Assembly: GCA_009377745.1 (NCBI GenBank)
Contig: WHTK01000017.1
Coordinates: 1-44,359, forward strand
From: Dehalococcoidia bacterium
GTDB lineage: Bacteria; Chloroflexota; Dehalococcoidia; DSTF01; WHTK01
Length of the DNA stretch: 44,359 nt
Direction: 5' to 3'
Shown here: positions 26,003 through 35,529 of the stretch, one piece after another
How positions within the stretch are numbered: the first letter of the stretch is position 1
Layout: each line of letters begins with the position of its first letter
Translations under genes and position numbers: made by a program
The notes under the pieces: generated by a model
Database searches by the model: none
What the model was told of the DNA's origin: nothing
Seen by the model: the letters and a program-made list of their open reading frames with translations, nothing else

Positions 26003-27276
26003 GTGCCGGGCCTCTTGGGCAGCGCCTCGGTCGATTCCATGCCGAACGCGAGGGCTGAAATCAGGTCATCGGAACGCTTAACGAGGTAGGTATAGACATC
26101 GCCGGCGGCGAGAGCGCCGAAGACGAGCAGGGAGTTCTCGGCGCTGCCGAAGGTGCTGGGCTCTATGAGGACGGCGGCGACTTTGACACCACGCTCGGCG
26201 ACAAACTGCAAGGGGCCGACCCACTCCTCGGAGGTCGAGGGTGTGACGACGACGACCGTGGTGTGGCGCCCGAAGCGCTTCGCCTCCTCGCTGATCAGGG
26301 TGCCGATCGGCACGTCGCCCCCGGCATGCGACAGGGCCAGGGCCTCGAGAATGCGAGTGTAGTGCTGGGCGCCACGCTCGGCCTCTTCGATGAAGAGCTT
26401 GTTGCCGTAGCTAATGAAGCCAACCGATCGGTTGGCGACGAGGAAGAAGCGGGCGATGGATGCGGCAATTTTGACCGCGTACTCTTCAGTGCCATCATCG
26501 CCCTGACCGACGTGCACCTGCTTTTCGAGGTCCAGGATGATCCAGATGTCGCTGGCCGGGTCGAGCTCGAAGAGCTTGACCATGAGCTGATTAGTGCGGG
26601 CGGTGGTAGGCCAGTGGATGCGGTTAAAGCTATCACCGGATTCATAGTTGCGGACGCCGGAGGCGTTGGGAGTGACGTAGTGGGTGCGCTTGCGGAAGCG
26701 GCCCTCGCCGGGGAGGTTGGCCGGCGGTACGTAGAAGTTGGGCAGCTCGGTCGCGCGGGGATAGACCAGGATGTTCTGGGGGCGGCCGAAGGTGTTCGTG
26801 TAGCGGAAAAAGCCGAAGGGGTCGCCGGTGGCTATCTGGAGGGGGCCGATGCTGTAGAGGCCTCGACGCTGACAGACGGTCGTGGCGCGCCAGCTCTGCG
26901 ACTGGCGGGGGCCGAGCGTGATGATGCGCTTGGAAATGTGGCCCGGAAGGTCCGACGGGTCATTTACCTCTAGCCAGAGCTTGGTGAACCAACTGAGGTT
27001 CTTGACGGTGATGCGCTCCTGGAACTCCTGACCTTCCTGGAGGCGGTCGACCAGACGCTCCGTGGTTACTTCCAGCTTGTTGGGGTTGGCGTTGGCTTTG
27101 CCCCAGAAGTAGGCGATAGCGACGCCAAAGAAGGCAACGTAGGCGAGCCGGGCGGGCAACCAGAAGCCGGTAGAGAGGGCCGACAGCAGGCAGATCGCGA
27201 AGATGATGCCGATGACGGTCAGGGAGAGATGGCGCCGGAAGAAGTGGTCCCAGCCCTCGCGTATGAGCTCGAGCAC
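25999..27276 (-). CDS. DUF58 membrane protein, operon 2
   Basis: 425 residues. Two N-terminal membrane helices (VIGIIFAICLLSALSTGFW, AYVAFFGVAIAYFWG), a beta domain with CQRRGLYSIGPLQIATGDPFGFF, then the DUF58 motif ASGVRNYESGDSFNRIHW and a VWA-like region with WIILDLEKQVHVG. GTG 27276 is chosen for its AGGCAGGA upstream and the family N-terminus; the longer frame upstream is a shadow. The Asp-x-Ser MIDAS is not intact (DLEKQ). Partner of moxR2 and the transglutaminase-fold protein. Confidence 0.9.
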   Translation of the reverse strand: MLELIREGWDHFFRRHLSLTVIGIIFAICLLSALSTGFWLPARLAYVAFFGVAIAYFWGKANANPNKLEVTTERLVDRLQEGQEFQERITVKNLSWFTKLWLEVNDPSDLPGHISKRIITLGPRQSQSWRATTVCQRRGLYSIGPLQIATGDPFGFFRYTNTFGRPQNILVYPRATELPNFYVPPANLPGEGRFRKRTHYVTPNASGVRNYESGDSFNRIHWPTTARTNQLMVKLFELDPASDIWIILDLEKQVHVGQGDDGTEEYAVKIAASIARFFLVANRSVGFISYGNKLFIEEAERGAQHYTRILEALALSHAGGDVPIGTLISEEAKRFGRHTTVVVVTPSTSEEWVGPLQFVAERGVKVAAVLIEPSTFGSAENSLLVFGALAAGDVYTYLVKRSDDLISALAFGMESTEALPKRPGT

Positions 27277-27331
27277 GAGTCCTGCCTTTCGGAAGCGAAC
27301 GCCTTGGTAGCGCCCGCGCCCTGGGTTTACT

Positions 27332-28294
27332 CTAGCGCGGTTGTCCGCCGCGGGCGCGCATGCCGGGGACCGGGACGCGCTCGACGCAGCCGAGGATGAT
27401 GTCTGAGGCCGAGATGCTCTTAACGCGCGCCGAGGGGCTGACGATGACGCGGTGGCCGAGCGTCGTGTAAGCCAGCTCCTTAACGTCGTCCGGGATGACG
27501 AAGTCGCGGCCATCGAGGAGAGCGCGGGCCTGAGCGGTGCGGTAGAGGGCCAGCGATCCGCGCGGCGAAGCGCCGAGGTAGACGGCCTCATGCTGACGGG
27601 TCATATCGACCAGGGCGACGATGTATTGCTTGATCAGGGGATCGACGTAGATCTCCTTGACGGCGCGCTGGATGCCGACGATCTCGTCCGCGTTCGTAAC
27701 CTGTTCGAGGGAATCGATGGGATGGACGGTCTGCTGGCTGTCCATCATCAGGACTTCGTCGGTGTTGGTGGGATAGCCGAGGTGGACGCGCATGAGAAAG
27801 CGGTCGAGCTGCGCCTCGGGGAGGGGGAAGGTGCCCTCGTACTCGATCGGGTTCTGAGTCGCCATGACCATGAAGGGCTGAGGCAGCTTGTAGGTGGTGC
27901 CATCGACGGTGGTCTGGCGCTCTTCCATGGCCTCGAGCAGGGCCGACTGGGTCTTCGGTGTGGCGCGGTTGATCTCGTCAGCGAGGACGATCTGGGCCAT
28001 GATCGGGCCGGGGCGGAACTCGAAGTCGCTGCTGCGCTGGTTGTAGACCGAGACGCCGGTAACATCGCTGGGGAGGATGTCCGGCGTGAACTGGATGCGC
28101 TTGAAGTTGCAGCCGGTGGACTTGGCGAGACTGCGGGCGAGGGTGGTCTTGCCGACACCGGGGACGTCCTCGATCAGGAGATGGCCCTGGCAGAGGAGAC
28201 AGATAACGGCAAGCCGTACTTCTGAAGCCTTACCGACGATGACCTTTTCGACGTTCTCCAGTATGCGTTCAGCGATGATCTTGGGGTCTTCCAC
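27332..28294 (-). CDS. MoxR-family AAA+ ATPase, operon 2
   Basis: 320 residues. Walker [10 protein letters not shown], Walker [35 protein letters not shown] and a C-terminal lid with [13 protein letters not shown]. It heads moxR-DUF58-transglutaminase, a common gene order. It is divergent from the M23 lipoprotein gene. It is paralogous to the 17569 MoxR but clearly a separate subfamily. Confidence 0.93.
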   Translation of the reverse strand: MEDPKIIAERILENVEKVIVGKASEVRLAVICLLCQGHLLIEDVPGVGKTTLARSLAKSTGCNFKRIQFTPDILPSDVTGVSVYNQRSSDFEFRPGPIMAQIVLADEINRATPKTQSALLEAMEERQTTVDGTTYKLPQPFMVMATQNPIEYEGTFPLPEAQLDRFLMRVHLGYPTNTDEVLMMDSQQTVHPIDSLEQVTNADEIVGIQRAVKEIYVDPLIKQYIVALVDMTRQHEAVYLGASPRGSLALYRTAQARALLDGRDFVIPDDVKELAYTTLGHRVIVSPSARVKSISASDIILGCVERVPVPGMRARGGQPR

Positions 28295-28493
28295 GTGTCG
28301 CTCCGAACCTCACTGCTCCCCCGGAAGGCGCTTACGGCACCTTCACTATACAGAAATGCCGGGTGGCTATTGAAAGAGCAACCGGCATAAGTGACGCGAA
28401 TTATAACAAAGACATTCAAGCAAAGTATCAAGTGGAGGTTAAGGGCCAATTGTTGGCCGCCTCAGACGCATTTGAGGGGTAAGATGGGTGTAG

Positions 28494-29501
28494 ATGGCCC
28501 GCATCCCACCAGGTGCGCTTATCGCGCTCCTATTTGCCCTGCTTATCGCTTGCTCCGGTGACGAGACGCCACCTCAGACGCTGATCCCGACGGTCCAGAT
28601 TGAGGCGGCGGCGACAGCAGTCGCGACTCAGGCTCTACCGGCGCAGCCATTGCCATCACCAACAATCGCGGCGACGAGCCCGCCCGCGACGGCAACGGCT
28701 ACCCCCGCCGGGTCACTGCAGTTCCGGCCGGGCCAGCTGGCGCAGGGCGGGATGGCGGTCGTGTACCTGAATGAGGCGGCTTCCTCGGCGACGGTGCGGT
28801 TTCAGGAGCGACAGTACCCGATGCTGCATGACGGCGCGCGCTGGTGGGCAATCATCGGCGTGGGGGCGCTGGTGCAGCCCGGCTTGCATCCGATATCAGT
28901 GATCTACACGCCATCCGGCCGCGACACATCGACTTCGATCGTGCAGAGCATCGCGGTTACGGACCGCGACTTCCCGGTGGAACAGATCACGCTGGACCCG
29001 CAGACCGCGGCGCTGCTGGCGCCGGACATCGTCCAGGCAGAGCTGGCGCAGCGGGCGGCGATCTACTCCGGCTTCACGGCGCAGCGGCTATGGTCGGGCG
29101 CGTTTGTGGCGCCGGGCCGGGGCGTGCTGAGCGGTCACTTTGGTGAAGGCCGCAGCTACAACGGCGGGCCGGTGACGGACTATCACCGCGGCACCGACTT
29201 TATCGGCGATATCGGGGCGCCGGTAGTGGCGGCGGCTCGTGGGCGGGTCGTGTTCACGGGCGAGCTGCGGGTGCGAGGCAACGCGATCATGCTCGACCAC
29301 GGGGCGGGCGTGTTCAGCGCCTACCATCACTTGTCGTCGATCGACGTGACGGAGGGCCAGCTGGTGAACGCCGGGGACAGGATCGGCGCGGTGGGGAGCA
29401 CGGGGCTGGTGACGGGCCCGCACCTGCACTGGGAGGTCATCGTCCGCGGCATCGAGGTCGACGGGGAGCTGTGGCTCGCGGGCCAGGAGATCGGGCCTTA
29501 A
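28494..29501 (+). CDS. M23 (LytM-type) metallopeptidase lipoprotein
   Basis: 335 residues. Signal peptide with lipobox LIAC (about residue 20), a Thr/Pro/Ala-rich linker to about residue 75, a beta domain, then the peptidase domain with HRGTDFIG (zinc His and Asp), AYHHLSS and GPHLHWEV (catalytic and zinc His). All motif residues are present, so it should cut peptidoglycan cross-links or bind it. A TAAGAT -10-like hexamer lies 8 nt before the ATG, so the transcript may be nearly leaderless. Confidence 0.92.
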   Translation: MARIPPGALIALLFALLIACSGDETPPQTLIPTVQIEAAATAVATQALPAQPLPSPTIAATSPPATATATPAGSLQFRPGQLAQGGMAVVYLNEAASSATVRFQERQYPMLHDGARWWAIIGVGALVQPGLHPISVIYTPSGRDTSTSIVQSIAVTDRDFPVEQITLDPQTAALLAPDIVQAELAQRAAIYSGFTAQRLWSGAFVAPGRGVLSGHFGEGRSYNGGPVTDYHRGTDFIGDIGAPVVAAARGRVVFTGELRVRGNAIMLDHGAGVFSAYHHLSSIDVTEGQLVNAGDRIGAVGSTGLVTGPHLHWEVIVRGIEVDGELWLAGQEIGP

Positions 29502-29516
29502 GCAGAAGGCAAACGG

Positions 29517-30434
29517 TTACTTGCGGCAGACGAGGGTGCGCCAGTCGCCCTCTTCAAGCTTGCGCTCGACCTGCAGGCCGGCGAGGCCGAGGTCGGCGGT
29601 GACGCCCAGGCGGCGTTCTTCGATTATGCCGCCGGCGATGAGATGGCCGCCGGGCTTGAGGACGCCGGCGATCTTCGGCGCCAGGGATGAGAGGGTGGCG
29701 GCGTTAATGTTGGCAAGGATGATATCGAAGGCGCCAAAGATGGTGGCGGACTCGATGGAGCCGTGGGCGATGGCGATCTGGCCGAGGAGGTTATTGCCGG
29801 CAGCGTTGAAGCGGGCGGCGGCCACGGCCTGCTCCTCGGTATCGACGGCGAGGACGTTGCCGGCCCCCATGGACGCGGCGGTCAGGGCGAGGATGCCGGA
29901 ACCGGTCCCGAGGTCGAGGACGAAATCGCCGGGCTTGATCAGCTCTTGCAGGGCCTGCAGGCACATGCGGGTGGTGGCGTGCTGGCCGGTGCCGAAAGCC
30001 ATACCGGGATCAATGCTGATGACAACGTCATCGGGCTGACGGTCCTTGTACTCGAGCCAGGCGGGGCGGATGACCACCCGGCCGATGTGCTCGATCTCGT
30101 AGTGCTCTTTCCAGGCTTCGGCCCAGTCTTCTTCCTGCATCGTGCGCCATGCTACGCGCCCGACCACGGCCTCGACAAGCCCCGCGGCGCGCAAAGCACG
30201 ACGAAGTGCGGCGCGACGGGCGGGAGGGACCGTGCCGTAGAAGTAGGAGCGCAGGGTCGAAGGCGCGTTGGTGTCGAGGAGATAGCCCTCGTCGGGACCG
30301 AAGGCATCGATCTGGGGCTCGATGGTGACGCCAACGCGGGTGATCTCCTGGAGCAGCTCGGCGACAGCCTCGACGGCTGAGGGCCGGACCCGGATTGAGG
30401 CTTCGGTCCAGAGCGAGAGCGGCTTGGCGGTCAT
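29517..30434 (-). CDS. prmA: Ribosomal protein L11 methyltransferase
   Basis: 305 residues. N-terminal substrate domain and C-terminal SAM-dependent methyltransferase with DPGMAFGTGQHATT, LDLGTGSGILAL and ANINAATL. It follows dnaJ, a conserved neighbour order in many bacteria, but 274 bp of spacer with repeats separates them. Converges with the M23 gene with only 15 bp between stops. Confidence 0.94.
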   Translation of the reverse strand: MTAKPLSLWTEASIRVRPSAVEAVAELLQEITRVGVTIEPQIDAFGPDEGYLLDTNAPSTLRSYFYGTVPPARRAALRRALRAAGLVEAVVGRVAWRTMQEEDWAEAWKEHYEIEHIGRVVIRPAWLEYKDRQPDDVVISIDPGMAFGTGQHATTRMCLQALQELIKPGDFVLDLGTGSGILALTAASMGAGNVLAVDTEEQAVAAARFNAAGNNLLGQIAIAHGSIESATIFGAFDIILANINAATLSSLAPKIAGVLKPGGHLIAGGIIEERRLGVTADLGLAGLQVERKLEEGDWRTLVCRK

Positions 30435-30708
30435 CGGGCGAGCGCGTGGCCGGGGGCTGGGGCGATCTTAGAGCGCTCTTGCATGCTCAGTCCCTTCGAG
30501 GCCTGGCGACGATAAGGATGAGGAATCGGCGTCGGGGCGTTAGATTCTTCGTCGCTATCGCTCCTCAGAATGACACGGCCTGCCTCCCTCTGCCCTGTAC
30601 TCTACCCCTGGCTGAGCAAACAAGAATGACACACAAGGATACGAAACAGGACGCCGAGGCTGGAAAGCCTCGGCTACGTTTGGATTGGTTGGTCTCAAGG
30701 GATGGGGG
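30435..30708. other. dnaJ-prmA spacer with repeats
   Basis: No gene. Contains a GATTCTTCGTCGCTATCGC/CAGAATGAC palindromic repeat (about 30543-30574) and the GTAG hairpin at 30654-30677. Confidence 0.5.
30654..30677 (-). repeat. GTAG-hairpin REP-like element, third class
   Basis: On minus: GTAG, then CCGAGGC-TTTCCA-GCCTCGG. Same architecture as the RAYT-flanking REPs with a different stem. Confidence 0.55.
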
Positions 30709-31818
30709 CTAGGAGAGGGCGTCTTTGACCTTCTCGAAGAGGTTCTTGGGCTCCTGCTCTTCAAGCTCGGCAAGGCGCTTGAGGAGCTTCTTCTGCTCGG
30801 CGTTGAGCTTCTTGGGCGTGGTGACCTGGACGTGGACGTGGAAGTCGCCGCGACCGCCGCCGCGCAGGTGGGCGACGCCCTTGCCGCGCAGAGTGATGAC
30901 CTCGCCGCTCTCGACACCCGCGTTGAGCTTGAGCTTTTGATCGCCGTCCAGGGTGGGCACTTCCACTTCGTCGCCTAGGGCCGCCTGCGCGAAGCTGATG
31001 TTGAGGCCGATGTGAAGGTCGTCATCTCGGCGCTCGAAGAAGGCGTGCTCGGCGACCTGGAGCACGACGTAGAGATTACCGCGCGGCCCACCGAAGGAGC
31101 CGAGCTCGCCTTCGCCGGAGATGCGGATCTGGGAGCCGTTATCGACGCCGGCGGGTACGTTGACTTCCTTATTGAGGACGACGCGCTCGCGGCCGGTGCC
31201 GCGGCAGTGCTTGCAGGGCGTGGGGATGACCCAACCCTCGCCGCGACAGCGGTCGCAGGTAGTGACGTTGATGAACTGGCCGAAGACGCTGCGCTGGACG
31301 CGGCGGACTTCGCCCACGCCCTCACAGGTGGGGCAGCGTTCCGGCTCGGTGCCGGGCTCGGCGCGAAGGCCGTTGCACTTGGAGCAGAGGTCGGTGCGGT
31401 TGATGTGGACGGTCTTCACGGCGCCAAATGCGGCTTCTTCGAAGGTCAGCTCGATGGCGACCTGAATATCGGCGCCGCGAGTGGGGCTGCGGCGCCGCGT
31501 CTGGGTAGAGGCGCCGAAGAAGGCATCGAAGATATCGCCGAAGCCGCCGAAGGGGCCGAAGCCCTCGAAGCCCCGGCTGCCGAAGGCGCCATCGAGGCCA
31601 GCGTGGCCGTAGCGGTCGTAGGTAGAGCGGCGCTCGGGGTCGGAGAGGATCTCGTAGGCCTCATTGATCTCCTTGAACCGCGCCTCAGCGCCGTCTTCCG
31701 AGTTACGGTCCGGGTGGTACTGCATGGCGAGGCGGCGAAAGGCGCGCTTGATGTCATCGGCGGTGGCGTTGCGGGCAACGTCGAGGAGCTCATAGTAGTC
31801 AGCTTTTTGGGTAGCCAT
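30709..31818 (-). CDS. dnaJ: Chaperone DnaJ
   Basis: 369 residues. J domain with [10 protein letters not shown] (HPD), a Gly/Phe-rich region (about 75-100), four zinc motifs [27 protein letters not shown] and CKHCRGTGR, and the C-terminal client-binding domain. A full type-I Hsp40, co-chaperone of DnaK, which is not in the window. A TAGAAT -10 and an inverted repeat lie upstream. Confidence 0.96.
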   Translation of the reverse strand: MATQKADYYELLDVARNATADDIKRAFRRLAMQYHPDRNSEDGAEARFKEINEAYEILSDPERRSTYDRYGHAGLDGAFGSRGFEGFGPFGGFGDIFDAFFGASTQTRRRSPTRGADIQVAIELTFEEAAFGAVKTVHINRTDLCSKCNGLRAEPGTEPERCPTCEGVGEVRRVQRSVFGQFINVTTCDRCRGEGWVIPTPCKHCRGTGRERVVLNKEVNVPAGVDNGSQIRISGEGELGSFGGPRGNLYVVLQVAEHAFFERRDDDLHIGLNISFAQAALGDEVEVPTLDGDQKLKLNAGVESGEVITLRGKGVAHLRGGGRGDFHVHVQVTTPKKLNAEQKKLLKRLAELEEQEPKNLFEKVKDALS

Positions 31819-31830
31819 ATCTAAGGGTCA

Positions 31831-31868
31831 ATTCTACCTGCTCAGGCCTTGCTATCGCGAGGCCTGAG
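31831..31868 (-). promoter_or_regulatory. dnaJ -10 element with adjacent 9-10-9 inverted repeat
   Basis: The -10 is TAGAAT at 31836-31831. The inverted repeat CTCAGGCCT-N10-AGGCCTGAG occupies 31841-31868, covering the -35 region. CIRCE has a 9-9-9 layout but a different sequence, so this would be another operator or a repeat-derived palindrome. Confidence 0.45.
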
Positions 31869-31897
31869 GGCACTCGGACTGTTAGGCTGCAAACCGC

Positions 31898-31903
31898 TAC
31901 AAT
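31898..31903 (+). promoter_or_regulatory. Weak -10-like element upstream of the antiporter gene
   Basis: TACAAT about 95 bp before the CPA2 ATG, with no clear -35. Confidence 0.25.
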
Positions 31904-31997
31904 CAGTTGTGGCCGTCAGCGACCCGTCCTCTGATTTCCTTCTCGTCTTTCCGAGCCAGTAGCTTGAGGAGCCTTGTACGAACTGCGCTGAGGACCC

Positions 31998-33737
31998 ATG
32001 TTCCATTCTGACCTGATCCTCACGCTGGTGGCAGCCTTCGTGGCCGCGACGGCCGGTGGGTTCGTGGCGGTGCGGCTGGGGCTGCCGCCGATTGTCGGTT
32101 ATCTGCTGGCGGGCATCGTCATCGGCCCGTACACACCGGGTGGTAGCGCCGACTCGTCAATCGCGGCAGAGCTGGCCGAGGTCGGAGTGATCCTGCTGAT
32201 GTTCGGCGTTGGGCTGCATTTCTCGATGCGGGATATCCTGGCCGTGGGCCCCATTGCGGTGCCGGGAGCGCTGGGGCAGAGCTTCGTAGCAACGATCCTC
32301 GGCGTGGGCATTAGCCAGCTGTGGGGCTGGTCGCTCACGGAAGGGTTGATCCTGGGGCTGTGCCTCTCGGTGGCGAGCACGGTAGTGCTGTTGAAGGCGC
32401 TGGAAGAGCGCAACTTGATCGATACCTATCACGGGCATGTCGCGATTGGGTGGTTGATCGTAGAGGACTTATTCACGGTCGTGATCCTGGTGCTGTTGCC
32501 TGCGCTTGCCGACCCGGGAGGCGGCGGTAACGGCCTGGCATCGAAGATTGCCGGCGATAGCCCGGTGCTGGAGGTGGCACTTTCGCTGGGGCAGGCGGCG
32601 CTGTTCATCGCGCTCATGCTGGTAATCGGCATACGCGTGATACCACGGCTGCTGGCGGAGGTTGTGAGGGCCGGCTCACGAGAGCTATTCACGCTCTGCA
32701 TCCTGGCGATCGCACTGGGGGTGGCCTTCGGTTCGGCGGAGCTCTTCGGCGCGTCGCTGGCGCTGGGGGCCTTCCTGGCGGGCATTGTCCTGAACGAATC
32801 GGAGCTGAGCCACCGGGCCGGATTGGAGGCGTTGCCACTCAGGGATGCCTTTGCGGTGCTGTTCTTCGTGTCCGTGGGCATGCTGTTCGACCCGGCGGTG
32901 CTGACCGAGCAGCCATTGCACGTCCTGGGCGTGGTCGCGATCATCATCATCGGCAAGGCGACGGCGGCCTACCTGATCGTCACGGGGATCGGCTACGGGC
33001 TGCGGACGGGGGTAGTGGTCGCGGCGGCATTGGCGCAGGTGGGCGAGTTCTCGTTCATCCTGGCGGCCATGAGCATCAGCCTGGGCGTATTGCCGGCGGA
33101 AGCAAACAGCCTGATCCTGGCGGGCGCCATCATCTCAATCACGCTGAACCCGTTCATCTTCCGCAATGTGGACGTGGCGGAGAGGCTTCTTTCGCGCTGG
33201 ACGTGGTTCGCGCGGTTCGCGGAGAGACGCCACCCGGAGACGGAGGTGGAGCTGGAGCTGCGACGCCACGTGGTGATCTGCGGCTATGGCGATGCCGGCC
33301 AGAACCTGGTGCGGAGCCTTAGCGGCCGCAACCTGCCCTTCGTGATCATCGAATACGATCCCTTCGTCTTCCAGCGAGCGCAGGACGCGGGGCTGCCCTG
33401 CGTCTTTGGTGATGCGACAAATGCGGAGGTACTGGAGCAGGCCGACATCAAGGATGCGCGGGTCCTGGCCGTGACGTTCTCTAACCCAAGCGATGCGCTG
33501 ATCGCGGTTAACGCGGCGCGGGGCTCGAACCCTGGGATCGACATTGTGGCGAGGAGCGGGGGTGGCAGCAGCCACGCGCTGCTGCGGCGCGCGGGAGTAT
33601 CCGAGGTTGTCGACCCGGACTTCGAGTCTGGGTTGGAGTTCGTGCGGCACGTGCTGCACCGCTACGGTATCGACTCGCGCGAGATCGGGGCGCTACAGGC
33701 GCGCTGGCGGGCTGAGTACTACCAGGTAGTCGAATGA
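31998..33737 (+). CDS. CPA2-family cation:proton antiporter with TrkA-N domain
   Basis: 579 residues. About 12-13 membrane helices in the first 395 residues, with VGYLLAGIVIGPYTPGG, LLMFGVGLHFS and LSVASTVVLLKAL as in KefB/YbaL proteins. The cytosolic RCK_N/TrkA-N Rossmann domain begins HVVICGYGDAGQNLVRSL and has VFGDATNAEVL. It moves K+ or Na+ against H+; NAD(H)- or ligand-gated by family. ATGA overlap with the small acidic protein. Confidence 0.93.
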   Translation: MFHSDLILTLVAAFVAATAGGFVAVRLGLPPIVGYLLAGIVIGPYTPGGSADSSIAAELAEVGVILLMFGVGLHFSMRDILAVGPIAVPGALGQSFVATILGVGISQLWGWSLTEGLILGLCLSVASTVVLLKALEERNLIDTYHGHVAIGWLIVEDLFTVVILVLLPALADPGGGGNGLASKIAGDSPVLEVALSLGQAALFIALMLVIGIRVIPRLLAEVVRAGSRELFTLCILAIALGVAFGSAELFGASLALGAFLAGIVLNESELSHRAGLEALPLRDAFAVLFFVSVGMLFDPAVLTEQPLHVLGVVAIIIIGKATAAYLIVTGIGYGLRTGVVVAAALAQVGEFSFILAAMSISLGVLPAEANSLILAGAIISITLNPFIFRNVDVAERLLSRWTWFARFAERRHPETEVELELRRHVVICGYGDAGQNLVRSLSGRNLPFVIIEYDPFVFQRAQDAGLPCVFGDATNAEVLEQADIKDARVLAVTFSNPSDALIAVNAARGSNPGIDIVARSGGGSSHALLRRAGVSEVVDPDFESGLEFVRHVLHRYGIDSREIGALQARWRAEYYQVVE

Positions 33738-33988
33738 CGACACGACGCGATGATCCGGACGACGAATATGAGATCATCGAGCGCGATACGGAAGCCGAGA
33801 GCGATGACGACGACGACGACGACGATCTGAGTGACCCCGAGCACCCCGATCACGACCTCTCGGAGTGGTCGGCTTACAGTCCGGGCGTGCGGGATACGAA
33901 GCCGTGGTTCACCAGGCGTTGGCTGTTGATCCTGATCAGCGTCCTGGTGATCCTGGGCCTGGTGCTGCCGTTCCTGCAAAGGTTCTGA
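33734..33988 (+). CDS. Small acidic tail-anchored protein
   Basis: 84 residues. A strongly acidic N-terminal part with a run of eight Asp, then one C-terminal membrane helix (LLILISVLVILGLVLPFL). Translationally coupled to the antiporter (ATGA overlap), suggesting an accessory subunit; no family recognised. Confidence 0.75.
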   Translation: MTTRRDDPDDEYEIIERDTEAESDDDDDDDDLSDPEHPDHDLSEWSAYSPGVRDTKPWFTRRWLLILISVLVILGLVLPFLQRF

Positions 33989-34038
33989 AGAAACTGCTTA
34001 TTGACAGGTTACGCGGCGACTGTAATAACTGAGTCCTG

Positions 34039-34470
34039 ATGACCGGACGACTGCAGGACTTCTTCGGCGACGACTGGGAGGAAGCGCTCGACTCGCTGAA
34101 GTCGGCGCCCGGGGCGTTCGGTAACATCCTGGTGGGTACGGCGCGCCAGGTGCGCCCCTTCGATGTCATTTGCTTCGGGCTGGTGGTCGCGGGATGGCTG
34201 TGGCTGATCGTTGGCTACGGCATTGCCGAAGACCGGCGTGCGGGGCTGCTGATCCTGGCGCTGCTACCCACGGCGCTATGGCTATTGGCGGGAATCATCA
34301 GCGGCTTGATCTTCGAGATCGGCGGCTTTGGCATCCGGGCACTGGGCTATTGGGAGGCGTATCTGCTGATCCTGCTCTGCGGCCTCTTTGGCGTCGTAAC
34401 CCTGAGATTGGCGCTGAACCCGAAGGACCGCCGCGTTTACCACGGCAGCGCTCCCGCCGCCGACGCTTGA
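34039..34470 (+). CDS. Small membrane protein
   Basis: 143 residues, three likely membrane helices (FDVICFGLVVAGWLWLIVGY, LLILALLPTALWLLAGII, YLLILLCGLFGVVTLRLAL). Not recognised. It lies 50 bp after the acidic protein and 13 bp before the next gene, so probably in the antiporter operon. Confidence 0.75.
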   Translation: MTGRLQDFFGDDWEEALDSLKSAPGAFGNILVGTARQVRPFDVICFGLVVAGWLWLIVGYGIAEDRRAGLLILALLPTALWLLAGIISGLIFEIGGFGIRALGYWEAYLLILLCGLFGVVTLRLALNPKDRRVYHGSAPAADA

Positions 34471-34483
34471 CCTTCTCCTACCG

Positions 34484-35083
34484 ATGAGCCTTACGACTGA
34501 AGGCCAGACTGCGACCGAAAGCCCGCCCGTGCCCGGACGGCGGATTGCCATCCGAGGCGCGACCGGCTCCGGCAAGACGACCCTCGGCCGCAGGCTGGGC
34601 GAGACGCTGGGCCTCCCGTTCATAGAGCTCGATGCCTTGTTCTGGAACCCGAACTGGGTCGAAACACCGCCGGACGAGTTCAAGGCGAAGGTGGCAGCAG
34701 CGATCGATGGGTGCCCGGACGGCTGGGTCTGCGATGGCAACTACCGCGGACGTCTGGGCAATCTCATTCTCGCCCGCGCCGACACGCTGATCTGGCTGCA
34801 TCTGCCGTGGCGGGTCAGCTTCTGGCGGCTCCTGAAGCGAACAGCGAGCCGCGCCTGGACACGGGAACCGATGTGGGCAGGTAATACGGAGTCCTGGCGA
34901 AAGGCGTTCCTGAGCAAGGACTCGATCCTGTGGTGGTCGATCACGCACCGGTCCGGCAGCAACTACGCCCTGCCACCGGGCGAGACGCCCGTGAGCATCC
35001 GGGTCTACGAGCTGCGGTCAGCGCGTGAGGTCCAGTCGTTCATAGACGACTCAACGCAAGGAGTACGTCCTTCGACAGGATGA
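34484..35083 (+). CDS. P-loop NTPase, topology-modulation/adenylate kinase-like
   Basis: 199 residues. Walker A GATGSGKTT after a short N-tail (about 29-37), ELDALFWNPNWVETPPDEF typical of FlaR/TopM-type small kinases, then WVCDGNYRG and a C-terminal WWSITH segment. Such proteins are annotated as 'DNA topology modulation' but their substrate is not known. About 13 bp after the membrane-protein gene. Confidence 0.82.
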   Translation: MSLTTEGQTATESPPVPGRRIAIRGATGSGKTTLGRRLGETLGLPFIELDALFWNPNWVETPPDEFKAKVAAAIDGCPDGWVCDGNYRGRLGNLILARADTLIWLHLPWRVSFWRLLKRTASRAWTREPMWAGNTESWRKAFLSKDSILWWSITHRSGSNYALPPGETPVSIRVYELRSAREVQSFIDDSTQGVRPSTG

Positions 35084-35240
35084 TCCAAGGAGGCGCACCA
35101 ACGGCATGCTGAGCCTGTCGAAGCACGCCGCTGAGCGGGCTAGCGCACGTTTCGTAAGACTAACGCCAAATTCTCGCCACTCTCTGGATGACAGTAAGAG
35201 GCGCCTCCCGACGAGCGGTAGCCCTACGCCGTGACGCTAG
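35084..35240. other. Spacer with CTTCGACAGG / CCTGTCGAAG repeat
   Basis: Inverted copies of a CCTTCGACAGG / CCTGTCGAAGC repeat lie near 35069-35082 and 35114-35126. No gene is seen. Confidence 0.4.
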
Positions 35241-35516
35241 TCACCCGCCGGCGACGGCCGGGACGATGGAGATCTCTTCGCCGCCGCTGAGCTGGGTTTC
35301 GAGACCTTGAAGGAAGCGCACGTCCTCGCCGTTGATGTAGATGTTGACGAAGCGGCGGATCTCGCCGGTCTCGTCGCAGATGCGGTCCTTCATGCCAGGG
35401 TAAGCGGCCTCGAGGCCATCGATGCAGGCGGCGAGGGTGCCGCCCTCACCGGCGACGACGTCGACATCGTTGGTGAGGCCCCGCAGGGGGGTGGGGATAC
35501 GTACCTTAACAGCCAT
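35241..35516 (-). CDS. MoaD/ThiS-family sulfur carrier protein
   Basis: 91 residues, ubiquitin-like beta-grasp fold. VKVRIPTPLRGLT at the start, FVNIYINGEDVRFLQGLETQLSGGEEISIVPAVAGG with the C-terminal Gly-Gly that is adenylated and thiocarboxylated. In this setting (thrC, NIL) it may supply sulfur for amino-acid synthesis, as CysO does for CysM in mycobacteria; that is inference. No E1-like or Mec protease gene is in the window. Confidence 0.88.
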   Translation of the reverse strand: MAVKVRIPTPLRGLTNDVDVVAGEGGTLAACIDGLEAAYPGMKDRICDETGEIRRFVNIYINGEDVRFLQGLETQLSGGEEISIVPAVAGG

Positions 35517-35529
35517 TTAGTTAGTTACC

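Noticed and set aside
27277..27591. Long N-terminal extension of the operon-2 DUF58 ORF
   Set aside because: The extension overlaps the moxR2 C-terminus in another frame, is Ser/Arg/Ala-rich and lacks a ribosome site; GTG 27276 fits better.
31841..31868. CIRCE element upstream of dnaJ
   Set aside because: Arm sequence and 10-bp spacer do not match the CIRCE consensus.
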